A stretch of DNA of 33,969 nucleotides from Candidatus Pelagibacter sp. (GCA_029941985.1 JAPYTV010000001.1:1-33969), one strand, 5' to 3'. Counted from the stretch's first letter, positions 24,214-32,981 are shown. Numbers and translations are program-made. The notes: generated from the letters alone by a model not told the origin.

Positions 24214-24714
24214 ATGATTGTAAACATAGCACTTTTAACTGTTACAGACACCAGAACTTTAGAGAATGATAAATCAGGCTTCATATTGGCAAATAAGATT
24301 GAAGAAGCAAAACATAAATTAATAGATAGAAAAATTTGTAAAGATAATAAAGAAGATATCATTATAATCTTAAAAGAATGGGTAAATCAAAAAAATATAG
24401 ATGTTATTATTACAACTGGAGGAACAGGTTTAACTGGTAGAGATATTACCCCTGAAGCTGTAAATGAAATTGCTGATAAACATATCCCAGGATTTGGTGA
24501 AGTTTTTAGAACTATCAGTCTTAAAACGGTTGGCACTTCAGCTATACAATCGAGAGCATGCGCTGTACTAGCTAAAGGAAAATATGTATTTGCGTTACCA
24601 GGTTCTTCAGGCGGTGTTACTGATGCATGGGATGGAATTTTAAAAGATCAATTAGATATCAATCACAAACCTTGCAATTTTGTAGAATTATTTCCGAGAC
24701 TTAAAGAGAAGTAA
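24214..24714 (+). CDS. moaB: Molybdenum cofactor biosynthesis protein B
   Basis: 166 residues of the MoaB/Mog fold. TGGTGLTGRDITPEAV is the molybdopterin-binding signature, and the late LPGSSGGVTDAWD matches MoaB. In many bacteria MoaB or MogA adenylylates molybdopterin before metal insertion. No mogA or moeA is in the window, so MoaB may fill the first role. It opens the plus-strand molybdenum block, with a DUF1244 gene on the other strand between it and coxG. Confidence 0.92.
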   Translation: MIVNIALLTVTDTRTLENDKSGFILANKIEEAKHKLIDRKICKDNKEDIIIILKEWVNQKNIDVIITTGGTGLTGRDITPEAVNEIADKHIPGFGEVFRTISLKTVGTSAIQSRACAVLAKGKYVFALPGSSGGVTDAWDGILKDQLDINHKPCNFVELFPRLKEK

Positions 24715-24960
24715 TTATTTTTGGTATTTTTCTTTCCATTCAGAATAAGGCATTCCATAAACATGTTCTCGAGCTTCAGGATCGGTAATTGTAATACCTT
24801 TTTTTTCCGCTTCTTCTCGGTACCACTTAGATAAACAATTTCTGCAAAAACCAGCTAGATCCATTAGGTCTATATTTTGTACATCTTTTCTTTCACGCAA
24901 ATGACTTATTAGTTTTTCGAATGTAGCAGATTGTAGTTCTTTTTTTGTATTATTATCCAT
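24715..24960 (-). CDS. DUF1244-family protein
   Basis: 81 residues. The block HLRERKDVQNIDLMDLAG followed by FCRNCLSKWY is the hallmark of DUF1244, a small conserved family of proteobacteria with unknown function. Two Cys in FCRNC could bind metal. It stops immediately next to the moaB stop (convergent, no gap) and is divergent from coxG. Confidence 0.88.
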   Translation of the reverse strand: MDNNTKKELQSATFEKLISHLRERKDVQNIDLMDLAGFCRNCLSKWYREEAEKKGITITDPEAREHVYGMPYSEWKEKYQK

Positions 24961-24985
24961 AAATAATTAGTATATAAAATATTTA

Positions 24986-25564
24986 ATGAAACTTACCGGA
25001 TCATATCAAATTAATCTAGAAAAACAAAAAGTATGGGAAAGTTTAAATGATCCTGAAATATTAAAGCAAGCAATACCTGGCTGTGAAGATTTTAAAAAAA
25101 ATTCTGATACAGAGTTTACAGCTACTGTTACTAATAAAATTGGACCATTTAATGCGAGCTTTACAGGGGATGTAGAATTAAAAGATCTTAATCCCCCAAA
25201 CAGTTATAAAATTGTAGGATCGGGTAATTCCCCTGTTGGTTTTGCTTCAGGTGAAGCAATTGTTACACTTGAAGATTATATGGGGGGGACAAAACTTATT
25301 TATGGTGTTGAAGCAAATGTTGGCGGTAAAATTGCTCAAGTTGGATCTAGATTAATAGACATGACTGCAAAAAAAATGGCAGATATTTTTTTTGGCAAGT
25401 TTTCAGAATTAATTGTACCCCAATCCAACACATCTGAAGATAAGAAAATAGAAATATCAATTAAAGATAATAATAAAATTACAGAAAAATCATTTAAGAA
25501 AATTTTAACTTATACTTCTTTAATTATTATATTATCAATCATTGCATATTATTTTCTAGTGTAA
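24986..25564 (+). CDS. coxG: CoxG-like SRPBCC protein with C-terminal membrane anchor
   Basis: 192 residues. Residues 1-150 form a CoxG/SRPBCC domain with the standard opening GSYQINLEKQKVWESLNDPE and PGCEDF; a hydrophobic segment (about 170-190) at the C-terminus is a probable membrane anchor. CoxG recruits aerobic CO dehydrogenase-type enzymes to the membrane in known systems and is thought to handle quinone delivery. It precedes coxS by 80 bases, which supports a link to this molybdenum hydroxylase. Confidence 0.88.
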   Translation: MKLTGSYQINLEKQKVWESLNDPEILKQAIPGCEDFKKNSDTEFTATVTNKIGPFNASFTGDVELKDLNPPNSYKIVGSGNSPVGFASGEAIVTLEDYMGGTKLIYGVEANVGGKIAQVGSRLIDMTAKKMADIFFGKFSELIVPQSNTSEDKKIEISIKDNNKITEKSFKKILTYTSLIIILSIIAYYFLV

Positions 25565-25630
25565 GTAGAAAATTAATAATTTTTAAACTTGTACTAAACT
25601 CTCTGTTGTGATGTAATTTGTTTCTAATCG

Positions 25631-25640
25631 AGGAGGAGAG
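25631..25640 (+). promoter_or_regulatory. Strong Shine-Dalgarno before coxS
   Basis: AGGAGGAGAG lies 10 bases before the ATG at 25647. It is much stronger than most ribosome binding sites in this window and favours the ATG over the in-frame TTG at 25644. Confidence 0.7.
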
Positions 25641-25646
25641 AGTTTG

Positions 25647-26108
25647 ATGTCAAAAGTAACTTTAGAGGTTAATGGTAAAAAAGTTAGTAAAGACGTACCT
25701 AATCATACAATTTTATCAGATTTTTTAAGAGACAATCTAAATTTAACAGGAACACATGTTGGCTGTGATACCAGTCAATGTGGAGCTTGCGTTGTACATG
25801 TAGATGGAAAATCAATAAAAAGTTGTTCAACTTTAGCTGCTGATGTTGATGGTTCAAAAGTGACAACGATAGAGGGTTTAGTTAAGGACGGGAAGATGCA
25901 TCCAATGCAAGAAGCATTTAAAAAAATGCATGGGTTGCAATGTGGTTTTTGTACACCTGGTATGGTTATGAGTGCAATTGACCTATTACAAAATAAAAAA
26001 AATCCAAGCGATGCAGAAATTAGAAAATGGTTAGAAGGAAACATCTGCAGATGCACTGGTTATCAGAATATTGTTGCTGCAGTTAAAGAAGCTGCTTCAA
26101 AAGTGTAA
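25647..26108 (+). CDS. coxS: Molybdenum hydroxylase small subunit, 2x[2Fe-2S] (CoxS)
   Basis: 153 residues from the ATG. The N-terminal plant-type ferredoxin cluster ligands are in GCDTSQCGACVVHVDG plus a later Cys (KSCSTL). The C-terminal helical domain holds QCGFCTPGM and ICRCTGY, the second [2Fe-2S] site. Both clusters are complete. The subunit passes electrons from the Mo site in CoxL to FAD in CoxM. It is 19 bases before coxL in the order S-L-M. Confidence 0.95.
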   Translation: MSKVTLEVNGKKVSKDVPNHTILSDFLRDNLNLTGTHVGCDTSQCGACVVHVDGKSIKSCSTLAADVDGSKVTTIEGLVKDGKMHPMQEAFKKMHGLQCGFCTPGMVMSAIDLLQNKKNPSDAEIRKWLEGNICRCTGYQNIVAAVKEAASKV

Positions 26109-26127
26109 TTAAGGAAGGAAAAAAAAT

Positions 26128-28509
26128 ATGGCTAGTTTAGTAGGTTCAAGAGTAGAGAGAAAAGAAGATAAAAGATTATTAACAGGTAAAGGAAGATATA
26201 CTGCTGATATCAATATCGCGAACCAAACCTACGCTGTATTTGTAAGATCCCCACATGCAAGAGCAAAAATTAAAAAAGTAGATACATCTAAAGCTTTAAA
26301 GGCATCAGGTGTTGTAGGAATATTGACTGGTGAAGAAATTGCCGCTGATAAAATAGGTGGCTTAATAGCTGGATGGGCAATTAGAAGCGAAGACGGTTCT
26401 GAAATGAAAGTACCAGCGAATCCTCCTCTAGCCAAAGATAGTGCAAATTTTGTAGGTGAACCAATCGCTGTTGTTTTTGCAGAATCTCTTGATGAAGCTA
26501 AAAATGCAGCAGATATAGTTAAAGTTGATTATAAAGTTTTAAAAGGTGTAATCAATACAGCTGATGCAATGAAAGGTGAAGCTATTCATGATGGAATAGA
26601 TAAGAATCTTTGTTACGATTGGTTGTTAGGTGACAGAAAAGCTGTTGATGAAGCTTTTTCAAAAGCTGACAAAATTATAAAAGTAGATTTAATTAACAAC
26701 AGGTGTGTTCCTAATGCAATGGAACCAAGAGCATGTGTAGTAGATTATAATACAGCATCTGAAGAAATAACTTTATATACAACAAGTCAAAATCCCCATC
26801 TTTCAAGATTGATAATGTCTGCATTTGGTGGTGTGGCTCCTGAAAATAAATTAAGAGTAGTTGCGCCTGATGTTGGGGGAGGTTTTGGTTCAAAAATAAA
26901 TGTTTATAATGAAGAGATTGTTTGTAGTTGGGCTTCAAAAAAAATTGAAAGACCAATTAAATGGGTGGCTGAAAGAACGGAATCTTTTTTAACAGATACT
27001 CATGGTAGAGATCATGTTACCCATGCAGAACTTGCAGTTAGTAATGATGGTAAATTTTTAGGATTTAAGAATGAAACAATTGCAAATCTTGGAGCTTATG
27101 CAAGAGTATTTGGTACCGTTACACCAACCTACTTATTTGGTCCTTGTGCAACTGGTGTTTATATAATCCCAGCAGCATATTCTAATGTTAAAGCTGTATA
27201 TACTAATACTGCTCCTGTAGACGCCTATAGAGGTGCAGGTAGACCAGAAGCAACCTACACAATTGAAAGATTAGTTGAAAAAGCTGCTATGGAACTTGGT
27301 ATTGATAGAACCGAAATAAGAATGAAAAATTTTCCAACTGAATTTCCATTTAAACAAACATTAATTCATACAGTTGACTCAGGAGATTACGTTGCTGGCT
27401 TAGAAAAAGCTAAACAAATGTCTGATTATAATGGTTTTGCAGCTAGAAGAAAAAAATCAGAAGCTAATGGAAAATTAAGAGGAATAGGAGTTTCTTCTTA
27501 TTTTGAAGCTTGCGGAATTGCACCTTCAGCTGTTGTTATGTCATTAGGTTGTGGTGTAGGATTATGGGAATCTTCAGAGGTTAGATTTAATCCAACAGGG
27601 CAAGTTTCAGTTTTCACAGGAGCACATAGTCATGGACAAGGTCATGACACAACATTTGCTCAGATTGCTGCAGATGAATTAGGAGTTACACTTGAAACAG
27701 TTGATGTAGTTCATGGAGATACAGATAAAGGAACTTTTGGAATGGGAACTTATGGTTCTAGATCACTAGCAGTTGGAGGAATAGCAATTGTTAATGCGTG
27801 TAGAAAAATTGTAGCTAAAGGAAAAAGGGTTGCTGCAAAAATGCTAGAAGTAAGCGAAGACGAAATAAATTTTAAAGATGGAGAATTTGTTGTAACAAAA
27901 TCCAATAAAAAGAAAACTATTGGTGAAGTTGCATTTGCTTGTTATTTACCAGGTAGCAGAGATTCAGACTTTAAATCACCATTACCAGAAGGTGAAGAGC
28001 CAGGATTAATTGAGTCATCATTTTTTGATCCGGCAAATTTTTCTTTTCCAGCAGGATCTCATATTTCTGAAGTAGAAATAGATCCTGATACAGGAGAAGT
28101 TAAAGTAGAGAAATATACTGCTGTTGATGATTTTGGTAGAATTGTGAATCCATTAGTTGTTGAAGGTCAAGTCCACGGTGGTATAGCACAAGGAATTGGA
28201 CAAGCACTTCATGAAAATACAGAATACGATGAAACTGGACAACTAATTACAGCATCATATATGGACTATACAATGCCAAGAGCCGATAATTTTCCAGAGT
28301 TTAATTTAGGTTTTACTTGTACGCACGCAACGACAAACCCGCTAGGAGTTAAAGGTTGTGGAGAAGCAGGAGCAATTGCTTCACCCCCAGCAATAATGAA
28401 TGCTGTTATTGATGCCCTAGACGGACAAGAAATATCAATGCCAGCTACAGCTGAAAAAGTTTGGAAAGCTTGTAAGTTACTAAAAAAATCTAACTCTAAA
28501 GCAGCATAA
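26128..28509 (+). CDS. coxL: Molybdenum hydroxylase large subunit, form II CoxL
   Basis: 793 residues, the molybdopterin cytosine dinucleotide-binding subunit of the xanthine-oxidase family. The active-site loop reads AYRGAGR at residues 366-372. True CO dehydrogenase (form I) has AYRCSFR with a copper-binding Cys, which is absent here. The catalytic Glu of the family is Glu746 in CGEAGAIASPP. Start LVGSRVERKEDKRLLTGKGRY is typical. This is a form II aerobic CODH-like enzyme, whose physiological substrate is unsettled; a small aldehyde, purine or other heterocycle is as likely as CO. A good AAGGAAGG precedes the start. Confidence 0.93.
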   Translation: MASLVGSRVERKEDKRLLTGKGRYTADINIANQTYAVFVRSPHARAKIKKVDTSKALKASGVVGILTGEEIAADKIGGLIAGWAIRSEDGSEMKVPANPPLAKDSANFVGEPIAVVFAESLDEAKNAADIVKVDYKVLKGVINTADAMKGEAIHDGIDKNLCYDWLLGDRKAVDEAFSKADKIIKVDLINNRCVPNAMEPRACVVDYNTASEEITLYTTSQNPHLSRLIMSAFGGVAPENKLRVVAPDVGGGFGSKINVYNEEIVCSWASKKIERPIKWVAERTESFLTDTHGRDHVTHAELAVSNDGKFLGFKNETIANLGAYARVFGTVTPTYLFGPCATGVYIIPAAYSNVKAVYTNTAPVDAYRGAGRPEATYTIERLVEKAAMELGIDRTEIRMKNFPTEFPFKQTLIHTVDSGDYVAGLEKAKQMSDYNGFAARRKKSEANGKLRGIGVSSYFEACGIAPSAVVMSLGCGVGLWESSEVRFNPTGQVSVFTGAHSHGQGHDTTFAQIAADELGVTLETVDVVHGDTDKGTFGMGTYGSRSLAVGGIAIVNACRKIVAKGKRVAAKMLEVSEDEINFKDGEFVVTKSNKKKTIGEVAFACYLPGSRDSDFKSPLPEGEEPGLIESSFFDPANFSFPAGSHISEVEIDPDTGEVKVEKYTAVDDFGRIVNPLVVEGQVHGGIAQGIGQALHENTEYDETGQLITASYMDYTMPRADNFPEFNLGFTCTHATTNPLGVKGCGEAGAIASPPAIMNAVIDALDGQEISMPATAEKVWKACKLLKKSNSKAA

Positions 28510-28518
28510 GGATAAAAT

Positions 28519-29304
28519 ATGAAAACATTTAATTATCATGTACCCAAAAATGTCAAAGAGGCTTCAAAGTTAGCTTCAACTAGTTCAGCTTTTTTAGCTG
28601 GTGGAATGACAAGTGTTCCTTCAATGAAATTAGGATTAGCAACTTATAAAGATATAATTGATATAAAACATATCAAAAAATTGTCAGGAATTAAGGTTAG
28701 TGGAAAAACAGTTACAATTGGTGCAACAACAAAACATGCGGAAGTAGCAAATTCTAGAGATGTTAAAAAAGCAATACCATCTTTAACAAAGTTAGCAGGT
28801 GGAATAGGTGATGCACAAGTTAGAAATAGAGGAACAGTAGGTGGATCTATAGCGAACAATGATCCTTCCGCATGTTATCCATCAGCGTGCATGGCACTTA
28901 ATGCAATTATTCATACAAACAATAGAAAAATAGAAGCATCAAAATTTTTTAAAGGTATGTTTGAAACAGCTTTAAAAAAAGGTGAATTAATTGAAGCTGT
29001 TGAGTTTCAAATACCAGTAAAATCAAACTACCAAAAACATCCAAACCCTGCATCTAGATATGCAATAGTGGGTGTTTATTTAGCAAAACATAAAAAGGAA
29101 GTTAACGTTGCAGTTACTGGTGCAAAATCTTCTGTTTATATTGATAAAGATTTATCAAAAGCATTATCATCTAGTTTTTCATCTTCAGCAATTGATGGAA
29201 TGAAGCTGGATAGTTCAGAAATGAACTCAGATATTCATGCTTCTGGAGATTTTAGAGCGAGTTTGGTGGTTACATACGCTAAAAAAGCTGTAGAAGCCTG
29301 TTAA
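28519..29304 (+). CDS. coxM: Molybdenum hydroxylase FAD-binding medium subunit (CoxM)
   Basis: 261 residues, a little short of the usual 270-290. FAD-binding landmarks are LAGGMTSVPSMKLG (about 32-45, replacing the common AGGQSLLP) and RNRGTVGGSIANNDPSACYPS (about 104-124). These assign it to the CoxM / FAD-binding family. A C-terminal CODH flavoprotein domain follows from about residue 170. It is the third gene of the coxSLM trio, 9 bases after coxL. Confidence 0.93.
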   Translation: MKTFNYHVPKNVKEASKLASTSSAFLAGGMTSVPSMKLGLATYKDIIDIKHIKKLSGIKVSGKTVTIGATTKHAEVANSRDVKKAIPSLTKLAGGIGDAQVRNRGTVGGSIANNDPSACYPSACMALNAIIHTNNRKIEASKFFKGMFETALKKGELIEAVEFQIPVKSNYQKHPNPASRYAIVGVYLAKHKKEVNVAVTGAKSSVYIDKDLSKALSSSFSSSAIDGMKLDSSEMNSDIHASGDFRASLVVTYAKKAVEAC

Positions 29305-29342
29305 CTATTCCAAACTTAATAATATTTGTTTAATAATGATGA

Positions 29343-29672
29343 ATGAAAAATTCATTTGATGAAAAAATTTTAGAAGAGGCAAATGATTGGGTAAAAGCTA
29401 ATCAAAAAGTAGTCCTTGCAACTGTAATTCAAACCTGGGGATCTTCTCCTAGACCCACTGGGAGCAGGATGATTGTCAATGAAAATGGAGATTTTTCAGG
29501 ATCAGTTTCTGGTGGCTGCGTAGAGTCAGCAGTTGTTAGAGAATGCATTGGAATTATAAAGGAAAATAAACTTTTTAAAAAGATAGAATTTAAAGTTTCA
29601 AATGAAAGCGCATGGGAAGTTGGACTTGCTTGTGGCGGTGAAATTGCAGTTTATTTAGAACAGGTAAATTGA
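29343..29672 (+). CDS. XdhC/CoxI-family protein, N-terminal-domain only
   Basis: 109 residues. The segment TWGSSPRPTGSRMIVNENG then SVSGGCVESAVV is the XdhC_CoxI signature, including the conserved Cys. In complete XdhC proteins this is followed by a Rossmann domain, which is here encoded by the next gene. XdhC proteins bind the molybdenum cofactor and aid its sulfuration and insertion into xanthine-dehydrogenase-type enzymes. Its TGA overlaps the next ATG (ATGA). Confidence 0.88.
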   Translation: MKNSFDEKILEEANDWVKANQKVVLATVIQTWGSSPRPTGSRMIVNENGDFSGSVSGGCVESAVVRECIGIIKENKLFKKIEFKVSNESAWEVGLACGGEIAVYLEQVN

Positions 29673-30352
29673 TGCAATTAAAAATTTTACAAGAAATTAT
29701 AAAAAAAAAGAAAAATAAATCTGAGTTTGCAATAATTACGAATCTTGAATCTGGAAATAGTGAAATCTTTGAACTAGGAAAAACTATTAGTAAAGATTTT
29801 GAAAAGTATTCTGAAAAAATAAACGATTTTTATAAAAATAAAAAAAATGGAGTTATTGAAGACAGCAATATATTTGTTGAGACTTATATTAGACCAATAA
29901 AAGTCATTATTGTTGGAGCAGTGCATATTGCTCAGTATCTTATTGATTATGCTAAGAGTTTAAATTTTGAAATAACCGTTATTGACCCAAGAGGATACTT
30001 TGCTACAAAACAAAGATTTCCGGAAATGGAAATAATAAATAAATGGCCTGATGAAGCTTTTGAAAAAATTAAAACAGATTCAAGTACAGCTTTAATTGCT
30101 TTAACTCACGATCCTAAAATTGACGATCCTGCAATACAACATGCTTTAAAGAAAAAATTTTATTATATAGGTGCTTTAGGCAGTAAAAAAACTCACTCAA
30201 ATAGATGTGAGAGATTAAAAGAAGCAGGATTTAATATGAATGAAATAAATTCTATTCATGGACCAATTGGAATTAAATTAGGTGGAAAATCTGCTCCAGA
30301 AATAGCTTTATCTATCATCTCTCAATTAGTTGCTGAAACTTATAAAAAATGA
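29672..30352 (+). CDS. XdhC-family protein with C-terminal Rossmann domain
   Basis: 226 residues from the ATG at 29672, which shares TGATG with the stop of the preceding gene; a TTG three bases earlier is less likely. The XdhC C-terminal domain shows IVGAVHIAQYL, then DPRGYFATKQRFPE and YIGALGSKKTHSNR, with HGPIGIKLGGKSAPEIALSI near the end. The first 70 residues are a weak remnant-like region without the CoxI signature. With the previous gene it makes up a two-protein version of XdhC. Its end overlaps the PhyH gene by four bases. Confidence 0.88.
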   Translation: MQLKILQEIIKKKKNKSEFAIITNLESGNSEIFELGKTISKDFEKYSEKINDFYKNKKNGVIEDSNIFVETYIRPIKVIIVGAVHIAQYLIDYAKSLNFEITVIDPRGYFATKQRFPEMEIINKWPDEAFEKIKTDSSTALIALTHDPKIDDPAIQHALKKKFYYIGALGSKKTHSNRCERLKEAGFNMNEINSIHGPIGIKLGGKSAPEIALSIISQLVAETYKK

Positions 30353-31119
30353 AACTTAATAATAAACAACTTAAAAAAATTAATGAAAATGGATATATTA
30401 TTTTATCAGGATGTTTTTCTAATAAAGAAGTAAATAATCTTCGTAAAGAAATGAAAAAAGTTTTTAAAGAAAAGAGTGAAGCTAACATAATAGAAAAATC
30501 TTCAGGGGTAGTTCGTACTGCAATGGGCTTACATCTTAGAAGTAAGATTTTTAATAATCTCACACGCCACCCTAAATTTTTTGAACCGGCGTCTCAGATA
30601 ATTGGTCATAATCTTTATATACAGCAGACAAAAATTAATATCAAAGCTGCTTTTACAGGTGAGGTTTGGCAATGGCATTATGATTTTGCAACTCATTTTG
30701 GAGAAGACGGCGTTCCTAAACCACTGGCTTTGAATTTACATGTTTACCTGGATGACGTTACTGAATTTAATGGCCCACTTTTTTTTATTCCTAAATCTCA
30801 TAAATATGGTTCTGCACCATCAAAACTCGATACAGTGACTACGAATTATCCATTATGGGTAGTTGATCACAAGAACGTTAAAGATCTTGTAAAAAAAAAT
30901 GGAATTGTATCAGCCCATGGAAAAGCTGGAACAGTTGTAATTTTTGTAGACAAATTAGTACATGGATCAGCACAGAATATGTCACCAATGGATAGGGCAA
31001 TTTTTTCAGTTATCTTAAACCCGTGTGATAATAAGCAAACCAAATTTGTTCGTCCAGAATATAAACATGGACGAGATTTTAAGCCTATTAAGGCTTCATC
31101 CAATAAAAGCTTGTTATGA
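30349..31119 (+). CDS. Phytanoyl-CoA dioxygenase (PhyH)-family 2OG-Fe(II) oxygenase
   Basis: 256 residues. The iron ligands of PhyH enzymes are visible: HYD (His110, Asp112) in WQWHYDF and distal His205 in LVHGSAQN. Arg216 is the expected 2-oxoglutarate-binding residue. The layout (QWHYDFATH, then GPLFFIPKSHKYG) resembles ectoine hydroxylase-like members rather than true phytanoyl-CoA hydroxylase. Substrate unknown. A four-base overlap with XdhC and a shared strand tie it to the molybdenum hydroxylase operon, where it could act on the same compound. Confidence 0.85.
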   Translation: MKLNNKQLKKINENGYIILSGCFSNKEVNNLRKEMKKVFKEKSEANIIEKSSGVVRTAMGLHLRSKIFNNLTRHPKFFEPASQIIGHNLYIQQTKINIKAAFTGEVWQWHYDFATHFGEDGVPKPLALNLHVYLDDVTEFNGPLFFIPKSHKYGSAPSKLDTVTTNYPLWVVDHKNVKDLVKKNGIVSAHGKAGTVVIFVDKLVHGSAQNMSPMDRAIFSVILNPCDNKQTKFVRPEYKHGRDFKPIKASSNKSLL

Positions 31120-31148
31120 AATTAAAAAAAATAAAGAAGAAATCATAA

Positions 31149-31724
31149 GTGATAAGTGCAATTCTTTTAGCAGCTGGAGAATCAAAAAGAATTTTAAAAG
31201 AAAATAAATTAGTTAAAACCTATAAAGGAAAACCTTTAATTAATCATATTTTAAAATCTTTAATCAAAAGTAAAATTAAAAAAATAATTATAATTTTAGG
31301 TCATGAAAAAAATAAAGTTAAAAAAGCAACTTTAAAAAGTAAAAAAATTAGTTTTGTTATTAATAAAAATTATAAAAAAGGTATATCTTCATCAATAAAA
31401 TTGGGTATTAAAAAAATACATAAAAAAAATAAAGGTTTTATAATTGTTCAAGCTGACATGCCTTTTGTTAAATCTTTACATATTAATAAAATTTATAATT
31501 CATTATCAAAAAAACATAATTTAATTCATGTGATGAGATATAAAAATATAATAGGAAATCCAATCGGTTTTAAAACATCAGTTATAAGTAAATTTAGAAA
31601 AATTTCTGGAGATATTGGTGCTAAATATATGGTTAAAAGATTAAAGAAAGATACGCATTTTATTAAAATTGGTTCTAATAAGATATTTAAAGATTTGGAT
31701 TTTAAAAAAGATTTTTCTAGTTAG
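31149..31724 (+). CDS. mocA: MocA-like molybdopterin cytidylyltransferase
   Basis: 191 residues starting at GTG. The nucleotidyltransferase signature LAAGESKR, then ENKLV and KGKPLINHIL, matches MobA/MocA enzymes. Later QADMPFV is the metal-binding region and GNPIGFK is also typical. CoxL-type enzymes use the cytosine dinucleotide cofactor, which makes MocA more likely than the guanylyltransferase MobA. It is unusually lysine-rich. A ten-codon ORF (31116-31148) fills the gap between the PhyH stop and this GTG. Confidence 0.82.
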   Translation: MISAILLAAGESKRILKENKLVKTYKGKPLINHILKSLIKSKIKKIIIILGHEKNKVKKATLKSKKISFVINKNYKKGISSSIKLGIKKIHKKNKGFIIVQADMPFVKSLHINKIYNSLSKKHNLIHVMRYKNIIGNPIGFKTSVISKFRKISGDIGAKYMVKRLKKDTHFIKIGSNKIFKDLDFKKDFSS

Positions 31725-32163
31725 CTTGAATTGGGTTACCTTTTAACCACTCGCTATCTTCATTCTCATAGTGTTCTTTTTTCCAAATAGGAGATCTTTT
31801 TTTAATTTCCTCTATTATATAACGAGATAATACAAAAGCTTGGTCTCTATGTTTACAAGCAACGGCAATAATAATACTTATTTCACCTAAACCAACATGC
31901 CCTTTAATATGCTCAATAAATACTGCTTTATCTTTTATGCTTAGTTTTTCATCCACTTCTTTATATATTTCTTCAAAACTTTTTATAACTAATTCGTCAT
32001 GACTATCATAAGTCATGCTGGTAACTTTTTTGTTTTCATTAATATCTCTAACTGTGCCTGTAAAAAATATAGAAGCACCAAATTTTGAAGAAGCAATAAA
32101 ACTTTCTGCAGAAGAAATCTTGATTTTTTCTTTCTTAATATCGACAACTTTAGTGTGAAGCAT
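31717..32163 (-). CDS. moaE: Molybdopterin synthase catalytic subunit
   Basis: 148 residues. MoaE uses MoaD thiocarboxylate to insert the dithiolene sulfurs into cyclic pyranopterin monophosphate. Recognisable parts are FTGTVRD, HIKGHVGLGE and ACKHRDQAF, and the C-terminal PIWKKEHYE with the catalytic Lys. It overlaps moaD by one base (TAATG) and converges with mocA by 8 bases. Confidence 0.95.
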   Translation of the reverse strand: MLHTKVVDIKKEKIKISSAESFIASSKFGASIFFTGTVRDINENKKVTSMTYDSHDELVIKSFEEIYKEVDEKLSIKDKAVFIEHIKGHVGLGEISIIIAVACKHRDQAFVLSRYIIEEIKKRSPIWKKEHYENEDSEWLKGNPIQAN

Positions 32164-32432
32164 TAACCTCCTCCAATAGGTGGTATAATAGCAATTTTTT
32201 GATCTTTGGTAATTTTATAATTGTCATTAATAATATTATTATCTTCTGAGCAAAAAGCTGAGGTTTCTACAATTTTTTTAAAACCCTCATTTTCTTTGAA
32301 ATTTACTTTTACATAATTAATTATTTCTTTTCTAAAGTCTTTAATTGAGATTTTTTCTTTAATGTTAAATTCTAGAAAATCTTTATTGCTAAAGTCTCTA
32401 CTTGCACCGAATAGCTCAAGTTTTACTTTCAT
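32163..32432 (-). CDS. moaD: Molybdopterin synthase sulfur-carrier subunit
   Basis: 89 residues, ubiquitin-like fold. The C-terminal PPIGGG ends in the Gly-Gly that becomes a thiocarboxylate. The gene lies 3 bases after moaC. The last codons GGA GGA GGT form an AGGAGGT ribosome binding site for moaE, whose ATG overlaps the moaD TAA. Confidence 0.93.
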   Translation of the reverse strand: MKVKLELFGASRDFSNKDFLEFNIKEKISIKDFRKEIINYVKVNFKENEGFKKIVETSAFCSEDNNIINDNYKITKDQKIAIIPPIGGG

Positions 32433-32435
32433 AAT

Positions 32436-32981
32436 TTAAAAAATATTTTTTAAAAATTTAGGAAGACCATCTGGATTAGTCCATAATCCACTTTTTCCAC
32501 CTTCTTTAATTAATAATCTCACATTATCAATTCTAAGATGAGGGTTTACAATTTTACTAAGATCATAAATTGTAATGAGTGCAGCATTAACGCCCATAAT
32601 TGCTTCCATCTCAACGCCTGTTTTAGCAACAGCTGACACAACACAAAACACCTCTAAAGAATTATTTTCTTCATGCATAATAATTTTAGTTGCAGTATGA
32701 TCTATTGGAAGAGGGTGACATAACGGGATTAATTCACTTGTTTTTTTAACGCCTAATACAGCAGAGACTTCAGCTAAAGCAATAGGATCACCTTTTGGCA
32801 TTTCTTTATCCTTAATTAATTGAAAAACTTCTTTTCCAACATAAATTTTTCCTGACGCTAGCGCCCTTCTGAATGTTTCTTTTTTAGATGAAACATCAAT
32901 CATATTAAAAGAATTTTTTTTAAAAATTTCTTTAGCCCAATCTTTCAAGTCTTCTTGATTAACTAATTTAAGATTTTTCAT
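32436..32981 (-). CDS. moaC: Cyclic pyranopterin monophosphate synthase
   Basis: 181 residues; MoaC completes cPMP formation after MoaA. The family motifs PLCHPLPI and KTGVEMEAIMGVNAALITIYD are intact, including the conserved Lys and His. It starts within the moaA stop (TAATG). An extra N-terminal stretch of about 20 residues precedes the standard MoaC start VDVSSK-like segment. Confidence 0.95.
   Translation of the reverse strand: MKNLKLVNQEDLKDWAKEIFKKNSFNMIDVSSKKETFRRALASGKIYVGKEVFQLIKDKEMPKGDPIALAEVSAVLGVKKTSELIPLCHPLPIDHTATKIIMHEENNSLEVFCVVSAVAKTGVEMEAIMGVNAALITIYDLSKIVNPHLRIDNVRLLIKEGGKSGLWTNPDGLPKFLKNIF

Noticed and set aside
25644..25646. TTG start for coxS
   Set aside because: The following ATG at 25647 is better spaced from AGGAGG (10 bases), and TTG would add just one residue.
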